Program-made: the position numbers and the translations under genes
Shown here: one piece after another, positions 20,404-28,773 of the stretch
Layout: each line of letters opens with the position of its first letter
How positions within the stretch are numbered: the stretch's first letter is position 1
Notes under the pieces: model-generated
Seen by the model: the letters and a program-made list of their open reading frames with translations, nothing else
The model's database searches: none
Told to the model about the DNA's origin: nothing
Source of the DNA: Gammaproteobacteria bacterium
Lineage (GTDB): Bacteria; Pseudomonadota; Gammaproteobacteria; Pseudomonadales; Azotimanducaceae
DNA: 64,000 nt
Assembly (NCBI GenBank): GCA_030425195.1
Contig: JAUIAV010000016.1
Location: 44,533 to 108,532 of the forward strand
Direction: 5' to 3'

Positions 20404-21293
20404 TATAGGCCTTCCCCCAGCTCCTTCGGTCCGGGTTTATCAGGCGGCGCATCTTCACGTTCGGGCACGAACAGATGCGCGCCGCAACGCCAGCAGTAAG
20501 TGGCCTCCCGAACGTGACCTTCCACGGAGCAGACCGGGCAGGTCCGGGTGTTCGCCGCCCGTTTGTGCGCCTCGGAGATCTCCAGCGTCACGATGCCCGT
20601 GGGTACGGCGATGATCCCGTACCCCATGATCATCACCAGGGTGGCGAGGGCCTGCCCCAGCGGCGTGTGCGGTGTGAGATCACCATAGCCGACGGTGGTC
20701 AGGGTGATCACCGCCCAGTAGATGCTGCGTGGAATACTGGTGAAACCGTTCTCTTCCCCTTCGATGAGATACATGAACGAACCGAAGATGATCACCAGTG
20801 CCAGCACGGTGCTGATGAATACGGTGATCTTCCGGCGGCTGGCAATGAGCGCCTGGGTGAGGAGCTCTGCCTCGCCCACGTACCGGACCATCCGCAGCAC
20901 CCGGAACACCCGGAGCACCCTGAGGATCCGGATCACCAGCAGATACTGGGTGTCTGCCACCAGCAGACTCAGATAGGTGGGCAGGATACCGAGCAGATCG
21001 ACGATGCCATAGAAGCTGCGGGCGTAGCGGCGGGTGTCCTGAATGCACCACAGGCGTACCACGTATTCCACCGTGAACAGGACTGTGAAGAACCACTCGA
21101 TGCCCAGAAAGTAGAGCCCGTAGGCCTCGTGCAGGGAGGCTACGGAGTCGAGCAGCACGGCGAGAACACTGACCAGAATGGAAATGATGAGGCCCACATC
21201 GAACGCCTTGCCGGCGGGTGTGTGGGCCTCGAAGATGATGATCCGGATCCGGTCCTTGAGAGGCAGACGCGGATCTTCGGTGGTCTCCGTCAT
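20403..21293 (-). CDS. voltage-gated potassium-channel-like protein with C-terminal zinc ribbon
   Basis: 296 residues. Six transmembrane segments: S1 about 30-50, S4 as RILRVLRVFRVLRMVRYV with regularly spaced arginines, pore helix and selectivity filter TTVGYGD at 199-205, then S6. This is the KvAP/Kch-like plan and should conduct potassium across the inner membrane. After S6 a short cytoplasmic tail has CPVC, twelve residues, CWRC, a zinc-ribbon pattern, and an acidic/proline tail. Divergent neighbours give no clue to its role. Confidence 0.9.
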   Translation of the reverse strand: MTETTEDPRLPLKDRIRIIIFEAHTPAGKAFDVGLIISILVSVLAVLLDSVASLHEAYGLYFLGIEWFFTVLFTVEYVVRLWCIQDTRRYARSFYGIVDLLGILPTYLSLLVADTQYLLVIRILRVLRVFRVLRMVRYVGEAELLTQALIASRRKITVFISTVLALVIIFGSFMYLIEGEENGFTSIPRSIYWAVITLTTVGYGDLTPHTPLGQALATLVMIMGYGIIAVPTGIVTLEISEAHKRAANTRTCPVCSVEGHVREATYCWRCGAHLFVPEREDAPPDKPGPKELGEGL

Positions 21294-21402
21294 GCGGCTG
21301 ATTCCAGGGAAACTGATTCTCGATTGCCCGGAGTGTATCGGGAATCAGGCAGAGGTTCCCTCACCCGCCTGCGATGGGGAAATCAGCCGCACCGGCCGCG
21401 GA

Positions 21403-21789
21403 TCAGGCGGCGATGACCTCCACCCGGCGGGGCTTGTTTTCCTCACGCTTGGCGATGCGCACTTCGAGCACACCGTTGACCACCTTTGCCTCGACGGAAT
21501 CCGGGTTGGCGTCCTCCGGCAGAGCGAACCGTCGGTTGAAACGGCCATATCGGCGCTCCAGACGGTGGCTGCGCTCACCTTCGGCGCGTTCCGGCCGGGC
21601 GCGTTCGCCGCTCATGACGAGCACGCGTTCCTCGACGGTCACTGCCACCGCGTCCGCACGCACGGATGGTATATCCAGGTCGATGTGATAGGCCTCCGGG
21701 GTTTCCCAGACATCGGCGGCGGGCGTCCAGCCGCTGTCACGATTGACCCGATCCGCGGGAATATATGGATTGAAACGGACGATGCTCAT
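21403..21789 (-). CDS. Hsp20/IbpA-type small heat-shock protein
   Basis: 128 residues with an alpha-crystallin domain: WTPAADVWETPEAYHIDLDIP start, GERARPE loop, YGRFNRRFALPEDAN, and the NGVLEVRIAK motif ending the domain. A short C-terminal tail follows, without a clear I-x-I. Such proteins hold unfolding proteins as oligomers. GGAG sits eight bases before ATG 21789, and a candidate heat-shock promoter lies just upstream. Confidence 0.92.
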   Translation of the reverse strand: MSIVRFNPYIPADRVNRDSGWTPAADVWETPEAYHIDLDIPSVRADAVAVTVEERVLVMSGERARPERAEGERSHRLERRYGRFNRRFALPEDANPDSVEAKVVNGVLEVRIAKREENKPRRVEVIAA

Positions 21790-21826
21790 TGTTGGTTCTC
21801 CACGATGGAAAGCGTTCGACCCCTGG

Positions 21827-21855
21827 TTTATGGGTCCGGAAAACGCTCAACCAAG
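21827..21855 (-). promoter_or_regulatory. candidate sigma-32 promoter of hsp20
   Basis: Read on the minus strand: CTTGGTT (21855-21849), 13 bases, then ACCCATAAA (21835-21827). This resembles the heat-shock consensus CTTGAAA, 13-15 bases, CCCCATNT, and sits about 38 bases before the start codon. AGCGTT/AACGCT arms (21811-21816, 21842-21847) flank the -10. Confidence 0.5.
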
Positions 21856-21893
21856 ACCTTGAAAAACAGTCGTTCATCCCCAGACACGATCGC

Positions 21894-22727
21894 TCAGCGG
21901 GTGGCGATGAATTCGAGTACCTCGCGGGCAATCCTCGGCGCCAGGGCATCGGGAATGTTGTGTCCCATGCCCGGGATCAGGCACAGCCGCGCGCCGGGAA
22001 TGCAGCGGGCCGTATCCTCGCCGCCGGCTGGAGGTACCAGCGGGTCAGCCTCTCCATGAATGACCAGGGTCTGCGCGGTGATCGTGCGCAGACGGTCCAC
22101 CCGGCTGCCGTCCTCGATGGCGGCCAGCATCTGTCTGGAAACCCCCTGCGGATAGTGGCAGCGGTCGTAAACGGCCTCCGCCATCGCCAGACGCACAGCC
22201 TCCGGTTCTGGATAACCCGGCGATCCCCAGACCGCACGGTTCTCAGCATCCGTGCGGATGATCTCCTCCCGGCCGGTCACCGTGGCCATCATCCGCTCAC
22301 GGATCTCCCGGGATGCCCTGGGCAGATCCGGATTCCCGGTGGACGACATCACGGAGAAAAGGCAACGGACGGCATCCGGGTGCTGCACCGCGACCAGTTG
22401 GGCGACCATGCCGCCGAGCGAAATCCCGAACACGTGGAACTGCTGCTCACCCAGCTGGCGCATCAGCGCCACCACGTCGTCGGCCATGTCCGACAGCGCG
22501 TAATCGTGGTCGAGCTTGCTGGAGCGCCCCACGTCCCGGTTGTCGAACACCACCACCCTGAGTCCCCCTTCCACGAAGGCGTCTATCAGCACGGGGCTCC
22601 ATTCGATCAGCTGGGTCCCGAGCCCGCGGATGAGCACGATGGCCGGCAATCCGGTATCGCCGTGAACCTGACAGGCGAACTCCAGGCCGCCCACGTGAAC
22701 GGGCCGGGTCGCGCCATCGTCGAGCAT
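21894..22727 (-). CDS. alpha/beta-fold hydrolase
   Basis: 277 residues. Oxyanion region LIRGLGTQLIEW, nucleophile elbow GISLGG with Ser103, acid in HGEADPLVPP and His in GMGHNIPDAL. No signal peptide. The family covers esterases, haloperoxidase-like enzymes and lactonases; close relatives are often annotated simply as alpha/beta hydrolases. Starts two bases after the tpm stop on the same strand, so it is co-transcribed with it. Confidence 0.9.
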   Translation of the reverse strand: MLDDGATRPVHVGGLEFACQVHGDTGLPAIVLIRGLGTQLIEWSPVLIDAFVEGGLRVVVFDNRDVGRSSKLDHDYALSDMADDVVALMRQLGEQQFHVFGISLGGMVAQLVAVQHPDAVRCLFSVMSSTGNPDLPRASREIRERMMATVTGREEIIRTDAENRAVWGSPGYPEPEAVRLAMAEAVYDRCHYPQGVSRQMLAAIEDGSRVDRLRTITAQTLVIHGEADPLVPPAGGEDTARCIPGARLCLIPGMGHNIPDALAPRIAREVLEFIATR

Positions 22728-22729
22728 TC

Positions 22730-23389
22730 TCAGTGATCCTTGATCAGGTGGTAAACGGCTTCCTGTGCGCTGGCCACCCCGGCTTTGGTGAAGTGCGGAG
22801 GCAGCCGGTCAGCGGTGAACCGTTCGAGGCATTCAATCCGGCAACGGCCGCCGTACAGCGCCCGAACTTCCGCCTCGGTGACGGAGTGAGGCGGACCGTT
22901 GACCAGGGTCTGGTCGTACTCCAGCGTAAGCAGCAGGATGTGCGCGTGCTCCGGAATGATCCGGAGCATGTGGTCCACGTACTGCTCCCGCAACGCGGGC
23001 GGGAGCGCCACCAGCGCTCCCCGATCATAGACGGCCCGTACCCCGAGGATGTCCGGTGCCGAGATATCGAAGAAGTCGCCGCAGTAGAGGGTGGTCCGCG
23101 GACCCTGATACCGGATCAGATAGAACTGCTCTGTGCGAACCGCCGTCTCGCCGCCCTCTTCGAAGTATGCCTGAATGGCCTTCTCCGAGAGTTCTATCCC
23201 GGTCACCGCATGTCCGAGCGACTCCAGATAGCGCATATCCAGGCTCTTGCCGCAGAGTGGTACGAACACCGCGCTGCCCCGGGTGATCCCGAGCGCCGGC
23301 CAGTGCTTCTCGAGCAGCGCGTTGGTGTCTTCGAGGTGCCAGCCGAGCTGATCCTGCTGCCAGCGCTCCAACCAGAAGTCATGCTCCAT
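22730..23389 (-). CDS. tpm: thiopurine S-methyltransferase
   Basis: 219 residues, the usual TPMT length. N-terminal FWLERWQQDQLGWH, the SAM-binding loop VFVPLCGKSLDMRYL, and GIELSEKAIQAYF, with YDRGALVALPP later, are the family signature. In bacteria Tpm methylates thiopurines and can methylate selenite or tellurite to volatile forms. Preceded by AGGAC. First gene of a two-gene unit with the alpha/beta hydrolase, divergent from the glycosylase-like gene. Confidence 0.95.
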   Translation of the reverse strand: MEHDFWLERWQQDQLGWHLEDTNALLEKHWPALGITRGSAVFVPLCGKSLDMRYLESLGHAVTGIELSEKAIQAYFEEGGETAVRTEQFYLIRYQGPRTTLYCGDFFDISAPDILGVRAVYDRGALVALPPALREQYVDHMLRIIPEHAHILLLTLEYDQTLVNGPPHSVTEAEVRALYGGRCRIECLERFTADRLPPHFTKAGVASAQEAVYHLIKDH

Positions 23390-23435
23390 CCGCCGTCCTG
23401 TTGCTCTTACTGTCGAACCCGGGGAGTATTATCGA

Positions 23436-24650
23436 ATGGCCCGATCCACGGCAACCGTACCCGCCGCCAAGCTCAGACGTATCGCTCTGGAGTCCCAGGG
23501 CCTGCTCAGAACTGCCGCATTCGGTCGGGGCCGGAACGCCACCCGGAAAGCGATCGAAACCCTCGGCTATGTCCAGATAGATACCATCTCGGTGGTCGCC
23601 CGGGCACACCATCACGTGCTCCACAGCCGGGTACCCAACTACCAGCCCGATCACCTCAACAGACTCCAGAGAGACGGGCTCATTTTCGAGTACTGGTACC
23701 ACGCCGCCGCTTATCTCCCCATGCGCGACTACCGGTTCGCACTGCCACGCATGGAAGCGATGCGTGCCGGGACCGAGCGCTGGATCCGCAGCCGGGACGG
23801 GAAGCTCATGGCCGAAGTGCTGGCCAGGGTGGCGGCGGAAGGACCGCTCATGTCCCGGGATTTCGAGGCACCGGCATCCGGAGACCCCGGCTGGTGGAAC
23901 TGGAAGCCGACGAAACAGGCGCTGGAACAGCTCTTCATGCAGGGCGATCTCATGGTGCTCGGCAGGGACGGTTTCCAGAAATCCTACGACCTGCGGGAAC
24001 GGGTGCTGCCCGAGGGGACCGACACCCGCATGCCCGACGACCGGGAGATGGCCTGTTATCTCCTGAAAACCATGCTGCGGGCCCACGGCTTCATCACGCC
24101 CAAGGAAGTCACCCACCTGCGCAGAGGCAGAGAGATCCGCAGCGCGCTGAAAACGGTCCTCGACGAATCCGTGGCACAGGGCACGCTCATCGAAATCCGT
24201 CAGCCCTGCGGAGCCCTGGCCTACGTGGACCCGGAACGGCTGGAAAGCCGGGCGCCTGCAGCCGGCGCCCGGGCTCATCTGCTCTCACCGTTCGACAACC
24301 TGGTCATCCATCGGGACCGGGTGCAGTCCGTTTTCGGATTCGACTATCAGATCGAGTGCTACGTGAACGAGAAACAGCGCCGGTTCGGCTACTACAGCCT
24401 GCCCATCGTCTACCGGGACACCCTGGTGGGCAGGGCTGACTGCAAGGCGCACCGGCAATCCGGCTGTTTCGAGATCCGGAACCTGCACTTCGAGGAGAAT
24501 ACGGCCGTGAGGGATGACGGCTTTTTCGAGGCCATCGCCGAAGCCTTTCATCGTTATGCGGCCTTCAACGACTGTGACCAGATCCGCCTCACCCGGGCAA
24601 CGCCCCCGACGGATGGCCAGACACTGGAACGGGCACTCGCCGCCCGCTGA
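23436..24650 (+). CDS. YcaQ/AlkX-like winged-helix DNA glycosylase
   Basis: 404 residues of the HTH_42 (winged-helix) family that includes E. coli YcaQ, a glycosylase able to unhook interstrand crosslinks. The catalytic Q-phi-D motif is seen as Gln47-Ile48-Asp49 (YVQID), the AlkX form rather than the Q-phi-Q of AlkZ. Other family stretches are RAHHHVLHSR, EYWYHAAAYLP, LSPFDNLVIHRDR and the C-terminal LVGRADCKAHR. The function of this copy is inferred from the family. Confidence 0.87.
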   Translation: MARSTATVPAAKLRRIALESQGLLRTAAFGRGRNATRKAIETLGYVQIDTISVVARAHHHVLHSRVPNYQPDHLNRLQRDGLIFEYWYHAAAYLPMRDYRFALPRMEAMRAGTERWIRSRDGKLMAEVLARVAAEGPLMSRDFEAPASGDPGWWNWKPTKQALEQLFMQGDLMVLGRDGFQKSYDLRERVLPEGTDTRMPDDREMACYLLKTMLRAHGFITPKEVTHLRRGREIRSALKTVLDESVAQGTLIEIRQPCGALAYVDPERLESRAPAAGARAHLLSPFDNLVIHRDRVQSVFGFDYQIECYVNEKQRRFGYYSLPIVYRDTLVGRADCKAHRQSGCFEIRNLHFEENTAVRDDGFFEAIAEAFHRYAAFNDCDQIRLTRATPPTDGQTLERALAAR

Positions 24651-24740
24651 CGTTCAGAAACCGTTCATTCGCGATTCAGAGCCGGTTCATCGCCGTCCAT
24701 CCAGTCTCTGCCTCTCATTGAACCTGCTCTGGAGGCATCC

Positions 24741-25186
24741 ATGATCCGCTCCCGAACGCTCCTGCGAAAGGGAATCCCGAACATCCGGCTCGCCGTCTCC
24801 GTACTGGCGGCCGCGGGGGTGGCCACACTGGCAGCAACCACCGCGCTCGCCCACGACCATCCAGGCGATTACGACAGGCACCGTCACGGTCCTGTCCGTT
24901 CCGGTTACGACAACGCCATACGCGTGCACGGAACGGGCGCTGGTCCAACGGCTATGCGTCGCTGCGCACCGGGAATCGGAAGACGCAGCGCTATTTCCTG
25001 CCGGGACGCTCGAGCACGCGGATCCCCGCACCCGGCCGCGCGGACGGTGACTGGCGACTGCGCCTGGGCCCGGGGACTCAGGTCCATTCGATCACGGCCA
25101 CCCTGGAACCGCGCCGGACCGCTGACAGAAGACTTCCCGGTCAGCGGGAACGGCTGGCCATGGAGCGCAACCTCAAGCGGTCCTAG
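24741..25186 (+). pseudogene. small secreted protein, disrupted by a one-base frameshift
   Basis: GGAGG precedes ATG 24741. The first 63 codons give a signal peptide (VSVLAAAGVATLAATTALA, then HDHPGDYDRHRHG). At about 24930 the reading must shift: from AAC 24932 another frame reads NGRWSNGYASLRTGN onward for 84 codons to TAG 25184-25186 with normal codon use. One extra G in CACGG/AACGGG would restore a protein of about 147 residues. It may be a genuine mutation or a sequencing error. Function unknown; the mature part is Arg/Gly/His-rich. Its TAG overlaps the opposite gene's stop within CTAG. Confidence 0.55.
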
Positions 25187-26745
25187 ATCTGCCGGTCCCG
25201 ACCTTCCCAGAACGGCGCCCTCACCAGGCGCCGCTGGATCTTACCGCTCGGCAGCCGGGGCAGATCGTCCACGAAATTCACCGACCGCGGACTCTTGAAG
25301 GCCGCGAGCCGTGCCCGCCCATGAGCGATGATGGATTCGGCGAGTTCATCCGTCGGCGTGAAACCCTCTGCGAGCTGCACCACGGACTTCACTTCCTCGC
25401 CCCACTCCTCGTTCGGTACCCCCACCGTGCACACATCGAGCACCGCTTCGTGGGAGAGCAGGGCTTCGTCCACCTCCTGGGGATAGATGTTGACCCCGCC
25501 GGAGATGATGGTCTCGGCGCTGCGCCCATTCAGAAACAGAAAGCCGTCCTCGTCGAAGTAACCCATGTCTCCGAGCGTGAACCAGTCACCGCGGTAGGAT
25601 TCACCCGTTTTCTCCGGCGACTTGAAGTACTCGAACCGGCCCACCTCCGGCGCCTTGAAGTAGATGGTCCCGGTCTCGCCCTGGGGCACCTCATTGCCGT
25701 CGTCGTCGAGAATACGGGTGCCTTCCGGATTGGGCGTGTTGCCGACGCTCCCGGGCTTTTTGAGCCAGGTCTCGGAATCGATGGTGAACCCGCCGCCACC
25801 TTCCGTCGCCGCGTAGTACTCGTTCACGATGGGGCCGAACCAGTCGATCATGGCGTGCTTGACGTGCACGGGACAGGGCGCGGCCCCATGCACGATGTAC
25901 TCCATGCTCGAGACGTCGTAAGCGGCTCTGATCTCCTCCGGCAGCTGCAGGAGCCGGTGGAACATGGTGGCCACCATGTGCGTGTGGGTGACACCGTACT
26001 GCTGAATCAGGCGCAGGGTCTCCTCCGGATCCCATTTGTCCATCATCACCACGGCCGCTCCCATGCTCATGGGCACGTTCACGTTGAAGACCAGAGGTGC
26101 CGCGTGATAGGCAGGACCGGTGCAGAGATTCACCTTCCCCGGTCCCTGCCCCGTCGCCTGCATGGCAAGGGCGTTCACGGGCGGCTGATGTTTCCGGTAG
26201 ACGCCTTTCGGCCGTCCGGTCGTCCCGGAGGTGTAGAGCATCGTGGAGCCGCGTACCGGATCTTCGATGTCGGCCGGATCGAATCCGGCAATGGCCGCTT
26301 CATAGTCCTCGAAGTCTTCGATGCTGCCACCAACGGCGAGCCGCACCTCACAGTTCTGGGCGTGAGAGACTGCGTCCACACCCGTTCCGAGATCCGCATC
26401 GTAGATGACCGCCCTGGCTTCGCAGTTGTCGATCACATAGCCCGCTTCCTCACCTGTGAGATGGAAATTCACGGGTGTGAACCGGATGCCCGAACGCATG
26501 GCGGCCGAGAGTGCTTCGATGAACTCGGGGCGGTTCCGGGAGACCACGGCGATGGCATCATCCGGGCCGATACCACGGTCCCGCAGTGCCCGAACCAGCT
26601 GGTTCACCCGGGCATTCAGTTCGTTGAAAGTCCGGTCGCCGAACCGGGTCGCCAGCGCCAGCCTGTCACCCTGGGAAGCGGTGTGATGCGCCAGCGCCAT
26701 ACCCTTGTCCAGCGCAACGTCCAGCGACGAGTAAACGTCGGTCAT
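25183..26745 (-). CDS. acyl-CoA synthetase / AMP-dependent ligase
   Basis: 520 residues, ANL superfamily. AMP-binding motif YTSGTTGRPKG near residue 168, the A5 motif NEYYAATEGGG, A7 FTLGDMGYFDEDGF, A8 hinge GRSAETIISGGVNIYP and A10 lysine in LPSGKIQRR. It activates a carboxylic acid to its CoA thioester; the chain type cannot be told. ATG 26745 follows AGGGGA and was preferred to an upstream ATG at 26784. Alone on its strand between a frameshifted gene and the envelope operon. Confidence 0.93.
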   Translation of the reverse strand: MTDVYSSLDVALDKGMALAHHTASQGDRLALATRFGDRTFNELNARVNQLVRALRDRGIGPDDAIAVVSRNRPEFIEALSAAMRSGIRFTPVNFHLTGEEAGYVIDNCEARAVIYDADLGTGVDAVSHAQNCEVRLAVGGSIEDFEDYEAAIAGFDPADIEDPVRGSTMLYTSGTTGRPKGVYRKHQPPVNALAMQATGQGPGKVNLCTGPAYHAAPLVFNVNVPMSMGAAVVMMDKWDPEETLRLIQQYGVTHTHMVATMFHRLLQLPEEIRAAYDVSSMEYIVHGAAPCPVHVKHAMIDWFGPIVNEYYAATEGGGGFTIDSETWLKKPGSVGNTPNPEGTRILDDDGNEVPQGETGTIYFKAPEVGRFEYFKSPEKTGESYRGDWFTLGDMGYFDEDGFLFLNGRSAETIISGGVNIYPQEVDEALLSHEAVLDVCTVGVPNEEWGEEVKSVVQLAEGFTPTDELAESIIAHGRARLAAFKSPRSVNFVDDLPRLPSGKIQRRLVRAPFWEGRDRQI

Positions 26746-26830
26746 GATTTCCCCTGAGTCCCCGTTGGCCATCGATTTAAGCACCGGAAACTTCCACTGT
26801 CATCCCGGTGCCGGTCGCATCACAGGTTCC

Positions 26831-28078
26831 CTAGAAGTAGTACACCCAGCGCAGATAGCCCTGCAGAGCACCGCCCGTGGTGAGCGCATCGCCCGCCACC
26901 GGCACGCCTGCGAACTCCTCACCGGCCCGCCCGATGGGCACGGTCACCCCGGCTTCCAGGGTGGCGTGATCGCTCGGCACATAGCTGAGCGTGGTCTGCA
27001 GGATGGAGCTGCCATCGTTCAGATTACTGATCAGGGTCAGCGCCTGGGTCCACAGCGGGTGCCACTGCAGGGTGCCGCCCAGCGCCACATAGTCGCGCAT
27101 CAGATTGAACACCTCGCCGCGAAGCAGACGCACCGTGAGTGCTTCCGGCAGCAGAACGGGATTCGGCGGCAGTTCGCTCACCCCGAAACCGTTGTGGTAG
27201 TACTCGACGAACGCGTAGCTGGACCGGCCGGCCAGATCGAAGCTGTAATCCAGATTCAGGATCCCCGAAACAATCCAGTCGTCGTCCTCTTCGAGCCGGG
27301 TGGCAACCAGATCCGTGCGCAGCAGGGCGCCGCCGATGGGTATCCGCAGGGCCCCGCCATACACCTGGTCCCGATAGTGCCGGCCACCGAACAGCTCCAT
27401 CTCGCTCGCGCCGATGAACTTGCGCCACTTCAGGGCGGCGCTGCTCACATCCGCCGTGGCATTACCGTCCAGATCCCGGCGCGCGACACCCAGAAACTGC
27501 AGATCGCTGCCATCGTCGAAGAGCTTGTCAACGATGAGCAGATCGTCGCCTGCCTTGAAATCCCGGTCCACCGTGGTGGGCGCAAACGGGCTGAACAGAT
27601 CCATGGGCTGGAACACCAGTCCGCTGCCCCAGCTGACGGCTTCCCGACCGACGGTCACGCCCCAGGTAGCGCCGCGATACTGCAGCGCCAGCCGGTCGAA
27701 GCGGTGCACCAGCTGGTGCCGGTCGCCGCTGGACAGCTCCCAGGTCAGATCCATCAGCCGGAAGCGGTCATCCGTGCTGGACTGATCCAGGGTCGCACCC
27801 GGGCTGGTGACAAAGGCAAAGGAGTCACCGCCATTGAGAATCGCATTGTAGTGCGCGGTCAGCGACAGCCGGTCCACTGACTGATTGAACATCAGCCGCA
27901 GGTCCGCCGTGTAATCGTAGGCCGGCGTTCCCTCGAGTTCCCGCTGCAGACTGTGTTCCGGCAGCGCGGCGCCCACGCCGAAGAATTTCGCCCGCACATC
28001 CATCTCCAGCGCGCCCGCCGGCATCGCCAGCGCCGTGGCAACCGTGCACAGGCAGCCGAAGAACCTGACCGGATTCAT
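26831..28078 (-). CDS. outer-membrane beta-barrel protein of the envelope ABC operon
   Basis: 415 residues. Signal peptide (MNPVRFFGCLCTVATALA, cleavage near AGA-LEM), then alternating polar/apolar beta strands, many aromatic girdle residues and a C-terminal aromatic YYF, the typical barrel-insertion signal. I do not recognise a named family; size and pattern suggest a 14-18 strand barrel. It is the last gene of a seven-gene unit, its ATG overlapping the ATPase stop (ATGA). Context suggests it is the outer-membrane end of the transport path. Confidence 0.75.
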   Translation of the reverse strand: MNPVRFFGCLCTVATALAMPAGALEMDVRAKFFGVGAALPEHSLQRELEGTPAYDYTADLRLMFNQSVDRLSLTAHYNAILNGGDSFAFVTSPGATLDQSSTDDRFRLMDLTWELSSGDRHQLVHRFDRLALQYRGATWGVTVGREAVSWGSGLVFQPMDLFSPFAPTTVDRDFKAGDDLLIVDKLFDDGSDLQFLGVARRDLDGNATADVSSAALKWRKFIGASEMELFGGRHYRDQVYGGALRIPIGGALLRTDLVATRLEEDDDWIVSGILNLDYSFDLAGRSSYAFVEYYHNGFGVSELPPNPVLLPEALTVRLLRGEVFNLMRDYVALGGTLQWHPLWTQALTLISNLNDGSSILQTTLSYVPSDHATLEAGVTVPIGRAGEEFAGVPVAGDALTTGGALQGYLRWVYYF

Positions 28079-28773
28079 GCGGCCTGCCGGGCGCTGTCCT
28101 CGATGATCTCGCCGTCCCGGAGACGCACCTGCCGCTTGGCGTAGCTCATCACCAGGGGATCGTGCGTGGCCGTGACGATGGTCACGCCGTGATCCTCATT
28201 CAGGCGCTGGAGCAGCTTGAGCAGTTCCTCGGTCGTTCTGGAATCCAGATTGGCGCTGGGCTCATCCGCAAGCAGCAGCACCGGATGGGTGACGACCGCT
28301 CGGGCAACGGCCACGCGCTGCTGCTGCCCTCCGGACATCTCGCCCGGGCGCCGGTCCGACATACCGGAAAGACCGAGCTCGTCCAGCATGGCCCTGGCAC
28401 GCTCGTGCCTTTCCTGGGCCGGAATGCCCTGAAGCTGCATGATGAATTCGACGTTCTCGAGCGCGGAAAGCACCGGGATGAGGTTGTAGGCCTGGAAGAC
28501 GAATCCCATCTTCCTGAGCCGCAGGTCGGACAGCGCGCTTTCTGAAAGCTCGTTCAGAGAAACGCCGTCCACCTCCACGGTGCCTTCATCCGGCCGGTCG
28601 AGGCCGCCGATCACGTTCAGCAGAGTGGATTTACCGGACCCTGAAGGACCGGCGAGACTGACGAACTCTCCCCGGTCCACGTCGAAATCCACGTTGACCA
28701 GCGCCCGAACGGGTACGGAGTCATCCTGATAGGTTCTCGAGATAGACCGACAGCGCACGACCGGATCACTCAT
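28075..28773 (-). CDS. LolD/MacB-type ABC transporter ATP-binding protein
   Basis: 232 residues. Walker A GPSGSGKST near residue 42, Q-loop FVFQAYNLIP, signature MSGGQQQR, Walker B LLLADEPSANLD, switch His in TATHD. The AYNLIPVLSALENVEF stretch is typical of the LolD/MacB/FtsE class, which power FtsX-type permeases. It is the only ATPase for three permeases in the operon. Start ATG 28773 shares ATGA with the preceding permease stop, and GGAGG lies ten bases upstream. Confidence 0.95.
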   Translation of the reverse strand: MSDPVVRCRSISRTYQDDSVPVRALVNVDFDVDRGEFVSLAGPSGSGKSTLLNVIGGLDRPDEGTVEVDGVSLNELSESALSDLRLRKMGFVFQAYNLIPVLSALENVEFIMQLQGIPAQERHERARAMLDELGLSGMSDRRPGEMSGGQQQRVAVARAVVTHPVLLLADEPSANLDSRTTEELLKLLQRLNEDHGVTIVTATHDPLVMSYAKRQVRLRDGEIIEDSARQAA

